Assembly (NCBI RefSeq): GCF_003591485.1
Contig: NZ_QZCF01000001.1
Span: 434,001 to 498,000, forward strand
DNA: 64,000 nt
Source of the DNA: Paenibacillus sp. 1011MAR3C5
GTDB taxonomy: Bacteria; Bacillota; Bacilli; Paenibacillales; Paenibacillaceae
Reading direction: 5' to 3'
Part shown: piece by piece, positions 44,278-52,255 of the stretch
Position numbering within the stretch: the stretch's first letter is position 1
How the letters are laid out: each line of letters begins with the position of its first letter
Program-made: the position numbers and the translations under genes
The notes under the pieces: model-generated
Seen by the model: only the letters and a program-made list of their open reading frames with translations
What the model was told of the DNA's origin: nothing
Database searches by the model: none

Positions 44278-45096
44278 TTAGCCCTTCACTGCGCCCGCCG
44301 CAAGACCGCTTACGATAAACCGCTGGGCAAGCAGCGCGATAATCAGTACCGGAAGCGTAATGACACAGGCTGAAGCCATAAGCGCGCCCCAGTTAATTTC
44401 GGAATAGGACATGAAGTTGAATACCGCGACCGGCAGCGTCTTCGTCTTGTCTCCCGCCAGAATAATCGAGAACATAAAGTTGTTCCATGAGAAAATAAAG
44501 GACAATAGCGATGAGGTAACAATTCCCGGTCCTGAGATCGGCAATACAATTCTTAGGAATACTTGAGTCGGCGTACATCCGTCAATCAAGCCCGCTTCCT
44601 CGATCTCCGTCGGCAAGCCCTCGAAGAAGGAGATCATCACCCAGATGATGAACGGCAAGCCAACCAGCATATGGCTGAGAATGAGCGACAGATAGGAGTC
44701 GACCATTCCGAGCTGCGAGAAGATGATGAACCAAGGAATAAGGAACGTGATGCCCGGAATGATGCGGGCAACCAGGATGACCAGGCCAAGGCCTTGCAGC
44801 CGGTGACGCGCAATCGCGTACGCTGCAGGCAGTCCCAGGATTAAGGAGCCGAGCGTCGATCCAGCTGCGACAATAAAGCTGTTGATGATAAATTTCATGA
44901 AGTCGTATTCACTGAAGACATTCACATAGTTTTGCCCCGTAGGCTTGAAGATCAGAAACTCATCGGGTGACATGATTTGCGCCTGCGTCTTGAACGAAGC
45001 CAGCAGCATCCATACGAACGGAAAGGCAAAGCAGATGACGACTAAGCCCGTGAGCGAGCTCATGATGATCGTTTTTAATCGTTTTTTGCGCTTCAT
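44278..45096 (-). CDS. CUT1 ABC sugar permease, MalG-like (second system)
   Basis: A 272-residue permease with six helices. The N-terminus has VICFAFPFVWMLLASFKTQAQIM, and the EAA loop is EEAGLIDGCTPTQVFLRIVLPISGP. Its first codons overlap the preceding permease gene by 4 bases. It is part of the minus-strand cluster lipoprotein, permease, permease, kinase, regulator. As in the first sugar operon, no ATPase gene is present, consistent with use of a shared MsmX-like ATPase. Confidence 0.93.
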   Translation of the reverse strand: MKRKKRLKTIIMSSLTGLVVICFAFPFVWMLLASFKTQAQIMSPDEFLIFKPTGQNYVNVFSEYDFMKFIINSFIVAAGSTLGSLILGLPAAYAIARHRLQGLGLVILVARIIPGITFLIPWFIIFSQLGMVDSYLSLILSHMLVGLPFIIWVMISFFEGLPTEIEEAGLIDGCTPTQVFLRIVLPISGPGIVTSSLLSFIFSWNNFMFSIILAGDKTKTLPVAVFNFMSYSEINWGALMASACVITLPVLIIALLAQRFIVSGLAAGAVKG

Positions 45097-45983
45097 GAAG
45101 CCACCTCCAGACGTTTGCGCACATAGATCATGAACAGCGTTAAAGCCATCACGATGGCAAAAAAGATCACAAGCAACGTTGAAGCCATGCCCAGCTTAAA
45201 GTATTGGAAGCCAAGCGTATAGCCGTAGATGTTCAGCGTCTCCGACTTCATGTTCGGACCGCCTTGCGTGGTCGCATAGATAATATCGAACGTCTTCAGG
45301 ACATCGATCAGGCGCAGCATAACCGCCACAATAATCGTCGGACGAAGCAGCGGCAGCGTCACATACCAGAACTTCTGCCAGGTCGAAGCCCCATCCACAT
45401 CAGCGGCTTCATACGGCTCGGTCGGCAGCGTCGCCAAGCCAGCCATCACAATGAGCGAGATCATTGGCGTCCACATCCACACGTCCATCAGAATAAGGGA
45501 CGGCATAACCTGCGACGGCGAGGCGATCCATAGCTGCGGGTTGAGTCCGATCAACTTGAGCAGCGTATTGGCGGCGCCGATGCTTGGCTCATAGATCAGC
45601 AGCCAGACAAGGCCCATCGCAACAGGTGTCGCAACCATGGGAAGCAGGAAGATTGTTTTGACCAAATTTTTGCCGAAAAATTCACGGTGCAGCAATACCG
45701 CAATGGCCACACCCAGCACCGTCTGCACAATTAATGCGCCAAATGTAAAGACGAAAGTCTGCTTCACCGTCACCCAGAAACGGGCATCCGTCAGCAAAGC
45801 GATATAGTTGTCGAGCCCTACCCACTTGGGAGGCGTCGTTGAGGACATGCTCCATTCATAGAAACTGATTCGAAAGGTATATAAAATCGGGAATACCATC
45901 ATAAGTAGCACGAATAATACAGCCGGCATGGTGTATATCCATTTCTGGTTGCGATCAAACCAGTTCGTTCGCATTGCCTCCAT
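45093..45983 (-). CDS. CUT1 ABC sugar permease, MalF-like (second system)
   Basis: A 296-residue permease: an N-terminal cytoplasmic stretch, then MPAVLFVLLMMVFPILYTFRISFYEW, six helices, and EAA loop YEAADVDGASTWQKFWYVTLPLLRP. It is coupled to the MalG-like gene by a 4-base overlap and lies 69 bases after the lipoprotein gene. It forms the channel with that partner. The imported substrate is unknown. Confidence 0.93.
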   Translation of the reverse strand: MEAMRTNWFDRNQKWIYTMPAVLFVLLMMVFPILYTFRISFYEWSMSSTTPPKWVGLDNYIALLTDARFWVTVKQTFVFTFGALIVQTVLGVAIAVLLHREFFGKNLVKTIFLLPMVATPVAMGLVWLLIYEPSIGAANTLLKLIGLNPQLWIASPSQVMPSLILMDVWMWTPMISLIVMAGLATLPTEPYEAADVDGASTWQKFWYVTLPLLRPTIIVAVMLRLIDVLKTFDIIYATTQGGPNMKSETLNIYGYTLGFQYFKLGMASTLLVIFFAIVMALTLFMIYVRKRLEVAS

Positions 45984-46052
45984 CCTTTCTCGTTGCGCCT
46001 CGGGATGAAGAAGGGACGCGTCCGCACGGACGCATCCCTCCGACTCCGCAGC

Positions 46053-47378
46053 TTATTGACCGGATTCGTTATCAATTAACGCTTGGAATTCTTTGTTAGC
46101 CTGGTCGGCGGCTGCCTGGATATCTTCGCCCGTAATCGCGCGCTGCACGATCGAGCCAATAATATCACGAGCTTCGCCTACGGCATTCACTTGCGGCAGG
46201 GAGTGGTCAACGCCGCCCTTCTGCGTCTCCATCGTCACTTCCGCCAGCTCTTTCGGGAAGGCTACCGTGCCTTCCGGGCTTGACCATACGGACAAGCGCG
46301 ACCCCGGATTGCCCAGCTTCTGGGTCTCCAGCATAATTTCCTTGCTTGTAGCCCATTCGATGAACGCCCATGCTGCATCCTTGTCAGCGGCTTTCGCATT
46401 CATCGCAATGCCCCACGACGCAATGTTGAACGGCTGCGAGCCCGCATCGCCGGCCGGGAATACCGCGTAGCCGATTTGATCGGCGACGGTGGACTTCTCC
46501 GGATCGGCCGCATTCAGATAAATCGAATTGACGTCTGCGAAGAAAGCGGCTTTGCCTTGCGCGAATACGCCAATGGCTTGCGGCCAGGACATATTCAGCA
46601 CCCCCGGAGGACCGAAGTCCCTCAGCAGTGTCGCATAAGTGTCCATGCCTTTCACCGATTCCGGCGCGTTCAGAGCCGCCTTGCCGTCGCGCATGAATTC
46701 TCCGCCCTCGGAGTACATGAACGACGAGATTTGCGACACGAGCGCGGAGCGTTGACCGCGAGCGGAGAAGCCGTACATCTCCTTGCTCGGGTCATGCAGC
46801 GCTTCCGCCGCCGCCAGAAGCTCGTCCATTGTCTTAGGCACGGCAATGTTCGCTTCCTCCAGCAGATCCTTGCGGTAATACAGGATATGCTGTTCGGTAA
46901 TCGTCGGGATGCCGACGATTTTGCCATCGATCATATTCGTGCTGACGGATGCCTTCGAGAAATCCTCAAAGTCGTAATCCGCATTTTTATTCACATACTC
47001 ATCCAGCGGCTGAAGCCAGCCATTGTTGTAGAACTGCTTGGCATGCTGCAGCGGGCTGTACATGAACACATCAGGCGTTGCGGAACCGGATGTGAACTGT
47101 ACGGTCAGTTTCTGGGACAATTGATCCTCGAAGTAGCTCTGCACATCTACCTTCATTCCAGTCTCTTCTTCGAATTGCGGGATCAGTTCTTTAATGGCGT
47201 CCCCCCAAGGGTGGTTCGCCGTAGCGATGGACAGCTTCTTGCCTTGGAACGGCTTAGCCGCCCCGTCGCCCTCTGCGCCCGGGCTTGGCTTGTTCTCGCC
47301 GCCGCATGCGCTCAGCATACTGACCGCAAGGACTGCGGCGAGCGATCCTTGCATCCAGCGCTTCATCTTTCTCTTCAT
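46053..47378 (-). CDS. Solute-binding lipoprotein (second system)
   Basis: A 441-residue family 1 binding protein with signal peptide and lipobox SMLSAC, a Gly-rich linker, and mature segments KLSIATANHPWGDAIKELIPQFEEETG, DVFMYSPLQHAKQFYNNGWL and AAWAFIEWATSKEIMLETQ. The start ATG at 47378 follows GGAGGT; the open frame upstream to 47420 has no such site. It is the first gene of the minus-strand cluster that extends to the M20 peptidase. The ligand is unknown; the D-amino acid and acyl-peptide type enzymes at the end of the cluster are the only hints. Confidence 0.92.
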   Translation of the reverse strand: MKRKMKRWMQGSLAAVLAVSMLSACGGENKPSPGAEGDGAAKPFQGKKLSIATANHPWGDAIKELIPQFEEETGMKVDVQSYFEDQLSQKLTVQFTSGSATPDVFMYSPLQHAKQFYNNGWLQPLDEYVNKNADYDFEDFSKASVSTNMIDGKIVGIPTITEQHILYYRKDLLEEANIAVPKTMDELLAAAEALHDPSKEMYGFSARGQRSALVSQISSFMYSEGGEFMRDGKAALNAPESVKGMDTYATLLRDFGPPGVLNMSWPQAIGVFAQGKAAFFADVNSIYLNAADPEKSTVADQIGYAVFPAGDAGSQPFNIASWGIAMNAKAADKDAAWAFIEWATSKEIMLETQKLGNPGSRLSVWSSPEGTVAFPKELAEVTMETQKGGVDHSLPQVNAVGEARDIIGSIVQRAITGEDIQAAADQANKEFQALIDNESGQ

Positions 47379-47696
47379 ACGATTGACCTCCTGTACAAGT
47401 AGGATGAATAACGGGTGCATGCTGTCTGTCGATCCTTCGGTTCACCCGTTACATCTAGACTAAAGCATCCCGCTTACCGGTTAAATAACGCACATTCAAC
47501 AACGATAACGAGCAATTAAAGAAATGATTCGTAATTTCAATGTGAAATGAGGGCTGAACGTTTAGATTGAATGGTCATGATGAACAATTTGATTATTTTC
47601 AAGTATTTTCTAAAAATATGAGAAACCCCCTATTCAGAACGAAACAACTTCTATAAAATTGAACCAAATACCCTATTGAAGGAGACCTATGCCATC
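47379..47696. other. Divergent intergenic region
   Basis: About 320 bases between the lipoprotein operon (minus) and the YHYH gene (plus). AT-rich with several promoter-like hexamers, but no pair with confident spacing, and no further gene. GAAGGAGA at 47678-47685 is the ribosome site of the plus-strand gene. Confidence 0.5.
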
Positions 47697-48515
47697 ATGA
47701 CAAAAATAACTGCGTTCATCACTCTATTATTTTTCCTTTGCAGCACCTTGGCCTCTGCCCACCCGGGAAGAACGGACTCCTCCGGCGGACATACATGCCG
47801 CACAAATTGCGAGAAGTGGGGACTCGAGTATGGCGAATATCATTATCATAACGGGGGCGGCAAAAGCTCCACTTCTACTTCATCGACTTCAACGAAAGCC
47901 GCTGATACCAGAAGTGCGGAGGAAATCCAAGCGGACGGCTACATTTGGAACGGAGACTATTACTTGAAGCAGGGCAGCTATTATAATGCTTTGTATTATT
48001 ATTTCAAAACCAAAGATACGGGCTACAGCTGGAAAGTTAATGCTTCGAATCAATCGACGGCAGCCAAAAAAGCAGCCGAGCAGGCAAAAGCATTCTTTGA
48101 ATCCGACCAGCTCGATAAAGCCAAGCAGCATTACGAGCTAATAGGCCAAGATGCAGCATACAGCCATACCTACAACGTGCCCGGAAATCTCCAGCTCATT
48201 CAGGAGCGCCAAGCTTTCCTTCACGCCTTTTCCAATGCGCGCTGGTATTTCAATCAGAAAAATTATGTCAATGCCGTTCTCATCGCCGACAAAAAGATGA
48301 AAGAAGGGCTGGCAGCGAACAGCCACGCCGTTCAATTTATGAAAGACGCTTCATTAAAGCTCACGCAGCAAGCATACAGCGCATTTGTGAACAAGGACTA
48401 CGCCAACGCCCTTAAGCGCTACAACGTAATGGCGAACGCGGAATACGCCCCTGCGGATTTGAAAGAGGGCGCAAAGAAAAACGCCATCCTTACCGAGCGG
48501 CGCATGAACGAATAA
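47697..48515 (+). CDS. Secreted YHYH-domain protein with helical repeats
   Basis: A 272-residue exported protein. The signal peptide (LLFFLCSTLASAHPG) is followed by a YHYH domain, recognisable by GRTDSSGGHTCRTNCEKWGLEYGEYHYHNGG with its Cys pair and the His-rich end. A Ser/Thr linker follows, and then a region rich in Ala/Tyr/Lys helices that repeats features like ADGYIWNGDYYLKQGSYYNALYYYF, suggestive of TPR-like packing. YHYH domains are often fused to nucleases or envelope proteins; none is fused here. The start ATG at 47697 is used because the longer frame would begin inside the ribosome site. Confidence 0.8.
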   Translation: MTKITAFITLLFFLCSTLASAHPGRTDSSGGHTCRTNCEKWGLEYGEYHYHNGGGKSSTSTSSTSTKAADTRSAEEIQADGYIWNGDYYLKQGSYYNALYYYFKTKDTGYSWKVNASNQSTAAKKAAEQAKAFFESDQLDKAKQHYELIGQDAAYSHTYNVPGNLQLIQERQAFLHAFSNARWYFNQKNYVNAVLIADKKMKEGLAANSHAVQFMKDASLKLTQQAYSAFVNKDYANALKRYNVMANAEYAPADLKEGAKKNAILTERRMNE

Positions 48516-48552
48516 AGCTTCGACCAATCCCAATCCCGCTAACCGAATAAGA

Positions 48553-48599
48553 AAACAAGCTGGCTCCGGAACTGTGCCGGCTCCAGCTTGTTTCTTTTT
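48553..48599 (+). terminator. Terminator of the YHYH gene
   Basis: AAACAAGCTGGCTCCGG pairs with CCGGCTCCAGCTTGTTT around a short loop (one unpaired base), followed by CTTTTT. Confidence 0.85.
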
Positions 48600-48793
48600 C
48601 GGAACATGTTAGGTCATCGAAACTATTCTTCTAAAAGACGGCCCACATCAACAGCGATTGGAGCGGTAAATTCACAAAACATTCTTCGACTTTTTATTCC
48701 ACATATCGCCATTCTTCTCTATTTGTTGTAAACTATAGATAAGAAATGATAGTTTCACATGAAAATTTATACTTTCAAAGGAGGATAATCCCT

Positions 48794-49009
48794 TTGGACT
48801 GTCTATGTAGAAATCAAATCGAGAAGCTCAGAGTCATTATGGAAAACACCTTTGACGAGTTCCAATCGTTCGTCGATCCCTCCGTGCTGCTGGCCAGCCA
48901 AGCGCTGGACGACGCTCTTGTCCAATATCGCAAATGCCCTATGTTCAACCAATGCAACCAATGGGGGCGCACCTGCACCGAAGACAAGAAGAAGCGCATG
49001 GCCGGCTAA
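48794..49009 (+). CDS. Spo0E-family aspartyl-phosphate phosphatase-like protein
   Basis: A 71-residue protein with the Spo0E pattern: a helix IEKLRVIMENTFDEF and then the signature SQALDDALVQYRK (the usual form is SQxLDxLIxxY). Members dephosphorylate Spo0A-P and delay sporulation. The start is TTG at 48794 with AAAGGAGGA at 48777-48785, 8 bases upstream; the longer frame from 48746 has no ribosome site. The tail after the signature is unusual: it carries four Cys (CPMFNQCNQWGRTC and one at the N-terminus), perhaps a metal or disulfide element. No kinase or phosphorelay gene is beside it. Confidence 0.8.
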   Translation: MDCLCRNQIEKLRVIMENTFDEFQSFVDPSVLLASQALDDALVQYRKCPMFNQCNQWGRTCTEDKKKRMAG

Positions 49010-49092
49010 CCGCGCCTCTACCCTCCCATATACATAATCGCATAGACCGCAGTTGTATGGCATAGATGTCCCTACTAACTGCTCTATTGAAA

Positions 49093-49120
49093 AGAAGCCC
49101 CGAGACGCTCGGAGGCTTCT
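49093..49120 (-). terminator. Terminator of the GntR gene
   Basis: AGAAGCC plus CGAG pairs with CTCGG plus GGCTTCT (49093-49120), with a short T run on the minus strand. Confidence 0.7.
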
Positions 49121-49124
49121 ATTG

Positions 49125-49748
49125 TCATGCCTGATGTTTCCCTAGATGCAAATAAAAATCCAAATCCGCCTGCAGATGCTCCTTCATCAGCCTCTCTGCG
49201 GTTGCTGCGTCATGGGTGCGAATCGCATCCAGTATATGCTGATGCTCGTCGATCAGGAACGGGCGCTTGTAATAGACGACAGCTCTTCGGAACAGATAGA
49301 TGATCGATTGCATCCGATCGATGATACTAATAATTTCCGGATTCCGGCTTGCCTGAACGATCAAATCATGGAATTGCTTATTTGCATCCATCGTTACCTC
49401 GACGGTGCCTTCGCGCGCAATTGTGATGCATTCCTGGACCTTTTCCTGGGTCTCCTCATCCATATAGGCTGCGGCGCAGCGCGCTGAGAAGCCCTCCAGC
49501 AGCATTCGCACCTCGAATATATGGCGCAAATCCTCCACGGTCGGCTGTACGACGCGCTTCCGCTGAATCAGCCCTTCCTGCTCCAGCTTCCGGATTGACT
49601 CTCTAACAGGCGTACGGCTTACGCCCAGCTCTTCCGCTAGACGTTCCTCTACCAGCTTCGTTCCGCCCGGCAATTCTCCATTCAATATTTTATCCCTTAT
49701 CAGCTCATAACAATGCACATATGCCGCTTGAAACGCCTGCTTGCTCAT
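49125..49748 (-). CDS. GntR-family (FCD) transcriptional regulator
   Basis: A 207-residue regulator. The N-terminal winged helix has ELIRDKILNGELPGGTKLVEERLAEELGVSRTPVRESIRKLEQEGLI, and the C-terminal FCD helical domain holds the metal/ligand-binding positions (FEVRMLLEG, ANKQFHDLIVQAS, DEHQHILDAIRTHD). FCD regulators sense sugar acids or carboxylates. It is transcribed divergently from the acid-sugar cassette that begins at 49949, and three phased repeats lie in the shared region, so it most likely represses the cassette and itself. The start ATG is at 49748. Confidence 0.93.
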   Translation of the reverse strand: MSKQAFQAAYVHCYELIRDKILNGELPGGTKLVEERLAEELGVSRTPVRESIRKLEQEGLIQRKRVVQPTVEDLRHIFEVRMLLEGFSARCAAAYMDEETQEKVQECITIAREGTVEVTMDANKQFHDLIVQASRNPEIISIIDRMQSIIYLFRRAVVYYKRPFLIDEHQHILDAIRTHDAATAERLMKEHLQADLDFYLHLGKHQA

Positions 49749-49853
49749 CCATTTACCTTCCTTTGCTGCTCATAAAAAAAGCGGTTCGGTACAGACTATC
49801 CTTAAATTATAAAGCTATCGGATGGCCTTTGAAAGCCAATTCGAATATTTATT

Positions 49854-49905
49854 TTGTATCCATTTTGAACTTTTTGTATACATTTTTAAAATATTTGTGT
49901 ACAAT
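49854..49905. promoter_or_regulatory. Three phased TTGTATACA-like operator repeats and a -10 box
   Basis: TTGTATCCA (49854-49862), TTGTATACA (49874-49882) and TTGTGTACAA (49895-49904) share the form TTGTRTMCA at 20- and 21-base steps, two helical turns each. TGTATACA is a perfect palindrome, as expected for GntR/FCD sites. TACAAT at 49900-49905 may be the -10 of the cassette, so the third site would block polymerase. Confidence 0.7.
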
Positions 49906-49948
49906 AACTTTCGAAATCACTTACCAACACGATATAGGAGGTTCCAAC

Positions 49949-50842
49949 ATGAAGATTGGTTTCGTTGGACTTGGCATCATGGGTAAACCAATGGCCAAAA
50001 ATTTGATTAAAAAAGGATACAGCCTCACCGTCTACGATCTGAACGCGGAAGCCGTAGCCGATGTGGTACAAGCAGGCGCAGTGCAAGGCAGTTCTCCTAA
50101 AGCTGTTGCAATTGAAAGCGATGTCATCATTACAATGCTCCCGAATAACGCCATTGTGAAGACCGTCATGCTCGGTGAAGACGGTATCATCCATGGAGCC
50201 AAAGCCGGCACTATCGTAGTCGATATGAGCTCCATCTCGCCTGTTGTGGCGAAAGAAGCAGCCGATGCGCTTGCGGTTCAAGGCATCTCCATGCTGGATG
50301 CGCCGGTAAGCGGCGGCGAGCCCAAAGCGATTGACGGCACACTGTCCATTATGGCTGGCGGCGACGAAGCGGCCTTCCAGCGCGTATTGCCAGTCCTCTC
50401 CTGCATGGGCAAGGATGTCGTCCGCGTCGGTCCGAGCGGCAGCGGCTCTACGGCAAAGCTGGCCAATCAGATCATTGTAAACGTTAACATAGCAGCGGTA
50501 TCCGAAGCGCTTGTGCTAGCGGCCAAAGCCGGCATCGACCTGGAGAAGATGTACCAGGCAATCCGCGGCGGACTCGCAGGCAGCACTGTGCTCGATGCGA
50601 AGGTGCCGATGATGCTGGAGCGGAACTTTAAGGCTGGCGGGCGCGTTGACATTAATCTGAAGGATTTGACCAATGTCATGGAGACGGCAGAGGCTTTCGA
50701 AGTCCCTCTTCCGCTGACCGAGCATGTGCGCCACGTGTTCGAGACATTAAGAGATGACGGCAAGCAAGCGCTTGACCATGCGGGAATCGTTCAATATTAC
50801 GAGAAGCTGGCGAACGTTGAAGTCGGCAAGACAACTCGTTAA
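49949..50842 (+). CDS. Beta-hydroxyacid dehydrogenase (GarR/LtnD-like)
   Basis: A 297-residue member of the 3-hydroxyisobutyrate dehydrogenase family. The NAD(P) motif is GFVGLGIMGKPMAKNL, the substrate motif DAPVSGGEPKAIDGTLSIMAGG, and the catalytic Lys sits in GSGSTAKLANQI. It is closest in type to tartronate semialdehyde reductases and to the L-threonate/D-erythronate dehydrogenases that work with DUF1537 kinases. The start ATG at 49949 follows AGGAGG; the long open frame upstream has no ribosome site. It is the first gene of the cassette and is followed by the permease after 33 bases. In this setting it probably oxidises a four-carbon acid sugar to the 2- or 3-oxo acid. Confidence 0.92.
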   Translation: MKIGFVGLGIMGKPMAKNLIKKGYSLTVYDLNAEAVADVVQAGAVQGSSPKAVAIESDVIITMLPNNAIVKTVMLGEDGIIHGAKAGTIVVDMSSISPVVAKEAADALAVQGISMLDAPVSGGEPKAIDGTLSIMAGGDEAAFQRVLPVLSCMGKDVVRVGPSGSGSTAKLANQIIVNVNIAAVSEALVLAAKAGIDLEKMYQAIRGGLAGSTVLDAKVPMMLERNFKAGGRVDINLKDLTNVMETAEAFEVPLPLTEHVRHVFETLRDDGKQALDHAGIVQYYEKLANVEVGKTTR

Positions 50843-50875
50843 TTAATAACACTACGACGAAAAGGTGGAAGCCCT

Positions 50876-52219
50876 ATGTTAACTGGACCTATGCTCATAG
50901 TTGCATTCGTTATTGCATTAGCCTTTCTGTTTCTTCTTATTATCAAATGGAAAGTTGAGCCGTTCCTTGCGTTGACCGTCATTGCCTTCGGAACGGCAAT
51001 CGCCATCGGCATTCCGCTGAAGGAAGTGCCGGGCATTGTCACCGCAGGATTCGGCAATACGCTTACCGGTGTAGGCATTCTGATCGGTCTTGGCGTTATC
51101 TTCGGCTCGTTCCTTGGCGCATCCGGCGCCGTCGAAAAAATTGCCGGCTCCCTCCTTAAGCTCTTCGGCATTAAGAAATCGCCAGCCGGGCTTGCTCTGA
51201 CAGGCACAGTCGTATCCATACCGGTCTTTTTCGATGCTGCATTCGTTATTCTCAGCGGCTTGCTGAAGAGTCTGGCTACACGTACAGGCATTTCGATCAT
51301 CACCTTCGTAACGGCGCTCGGCATCGGCCTAATCACTTCTCATAACATGATTGCGCCAACTCCGGGTCCTATGGTCGTAGCCGAGAATACGGGTTCCGAC
51401 CTTGGCCTGTTCATTCTGTACGGCATCATTTGCGCGATTCCTGCAACGCTTGTCGGCGGCTTCCTATACGGCAAATATATCGGAAAGCGTGTGCAAGCCA
51501 CTGTAGATGAATTAGAGGCTGTGCAAGCGGAGCCCGAATCGAAACGCAAAGAAATCAGCACGGGGTTGTCCTTCGGCATGCTAATACTGCCGATTGCACT
51601 CATTTTGATGAACACGATCTCCAAAATGCTGTTCCCGGGAACCGGCCTTGCCTCGTTCTTCGGATTCGTAGGCGACAAAAACATTGCCTTATTGATCAGC
51701 GTACTCGTAGCCATCATTGTGCTTCGTCCATATATTTCAGAAAATTACAATTCTCTTTATTCCGAGTCCATCTCCACAGCAGGCATGATTGTCCTGATTA
51801 CCGGAGCTGGCGGAGCATTCGGAGCCGTCATTAATCATAGCGGCATCGGCGACTACTTGATTACAACGATGCAGAGCTGGAGCATTCCTGTCTTGCTGCT
51901 GGCCTTTATTTTTTCCCAAATTTTGCGTGCATCGCTTGGTTCTTCAACCGTCGCGCTTGTCACTACTTCAAGCATCATGGGTCCGCTTGTCCTCGATTTG
52001 GGTGTATCCCCTATCCTGCTTGGTCTGGCGATCTGTGCTGGCGGCATCGGATTGTCGCTGCCGAATGATTCCGGCTTCTGGGTCGTAAACCGGTTCGGCA
52101 AGCTGACTGTAACGCAAACGCTTAGAGTCTGGACGCTCGGCGGCTTCATCGCCGGTCTGACCGCACTGGCTGCCGTCTACGCGCTAAGTCTGTTCAGCGG
52201 CATTCTGCCGGGTCTGTAA
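50876..52219 (+). CDS. GntP-family gluconate/acid-sugar permease
   Basis: A 447-residue proton symporter with about 12 membrane helices and the GntP signatures IKWKVEPFLALTVIAFG, GIGLITSHNMIAPTPGPMVVAE and LGSSTVALVTTSSIMGPLV. The C-terminus has GLSLPNDSGFWVVNRFG. Members carry gluconate, glycerate, erythronate-type or other polyhydroxy acids. The ribosome site AAAAGGTGG precedes ATG at 50876. Lying between the dehydrogenase and the DUF1537 kinase, it is the likely importer of the cassette's substrate. Confidence 0.94.
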   Translation: MLTGPMLIVAFVIALAFLFLLIIKWKVEPFLALTVIAFGTAIAIGIPLKEVPGIVTAGFGNTLTGVGILIGLGVIFGSFLGASGAVEKIAGSLLKLFGIKKSPAGLALTGTVVSIPVFFDAAFVILSGLLKSLATRTGISIITFVTALGIGLITSHNMIAPTPGPMVVAENTGSDLGLFILYGIICAIPATLVGGFLYGKYIGKRVQATVDELEAVQAEPESKRKEISTGLSFGMLILPIALILMNTISKMLFPGTGLASFFGFVGDKNIALLISVLVAIIVLRPYISENYNSLYSESISTAGMIVLITGAGGAFGAVINHSGIGDYLITTMQSWSIPVLLLAFIFSQILRASLGSSTVALVTTSSIMGPLVLDLGVSPILLGLAICAGGIGLSLPNDSGFWVVNRFGKLTVTQTLRVWTLGGFIAGLTALAAVYALSLFSGILPGL

Positions 52220-52255
52220 GCTGCTTCAACTATATATAAAAAAGGTGTGAAACCT

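Noticed and set aside
46476..47402. 308-codon plus-strand frame opposite the lipoprotein gene
   Set aside because: Antisense to a convincing lipoprotein with lipobox and fold motifs; the residues look like random reverse reading.
49721..49948. N-terminal extension of the dehydrogenase
   Set aside because: It overlaps the divergent regulator's start and operator repeats; the Rossmann motif begins directly after ATG 49949.
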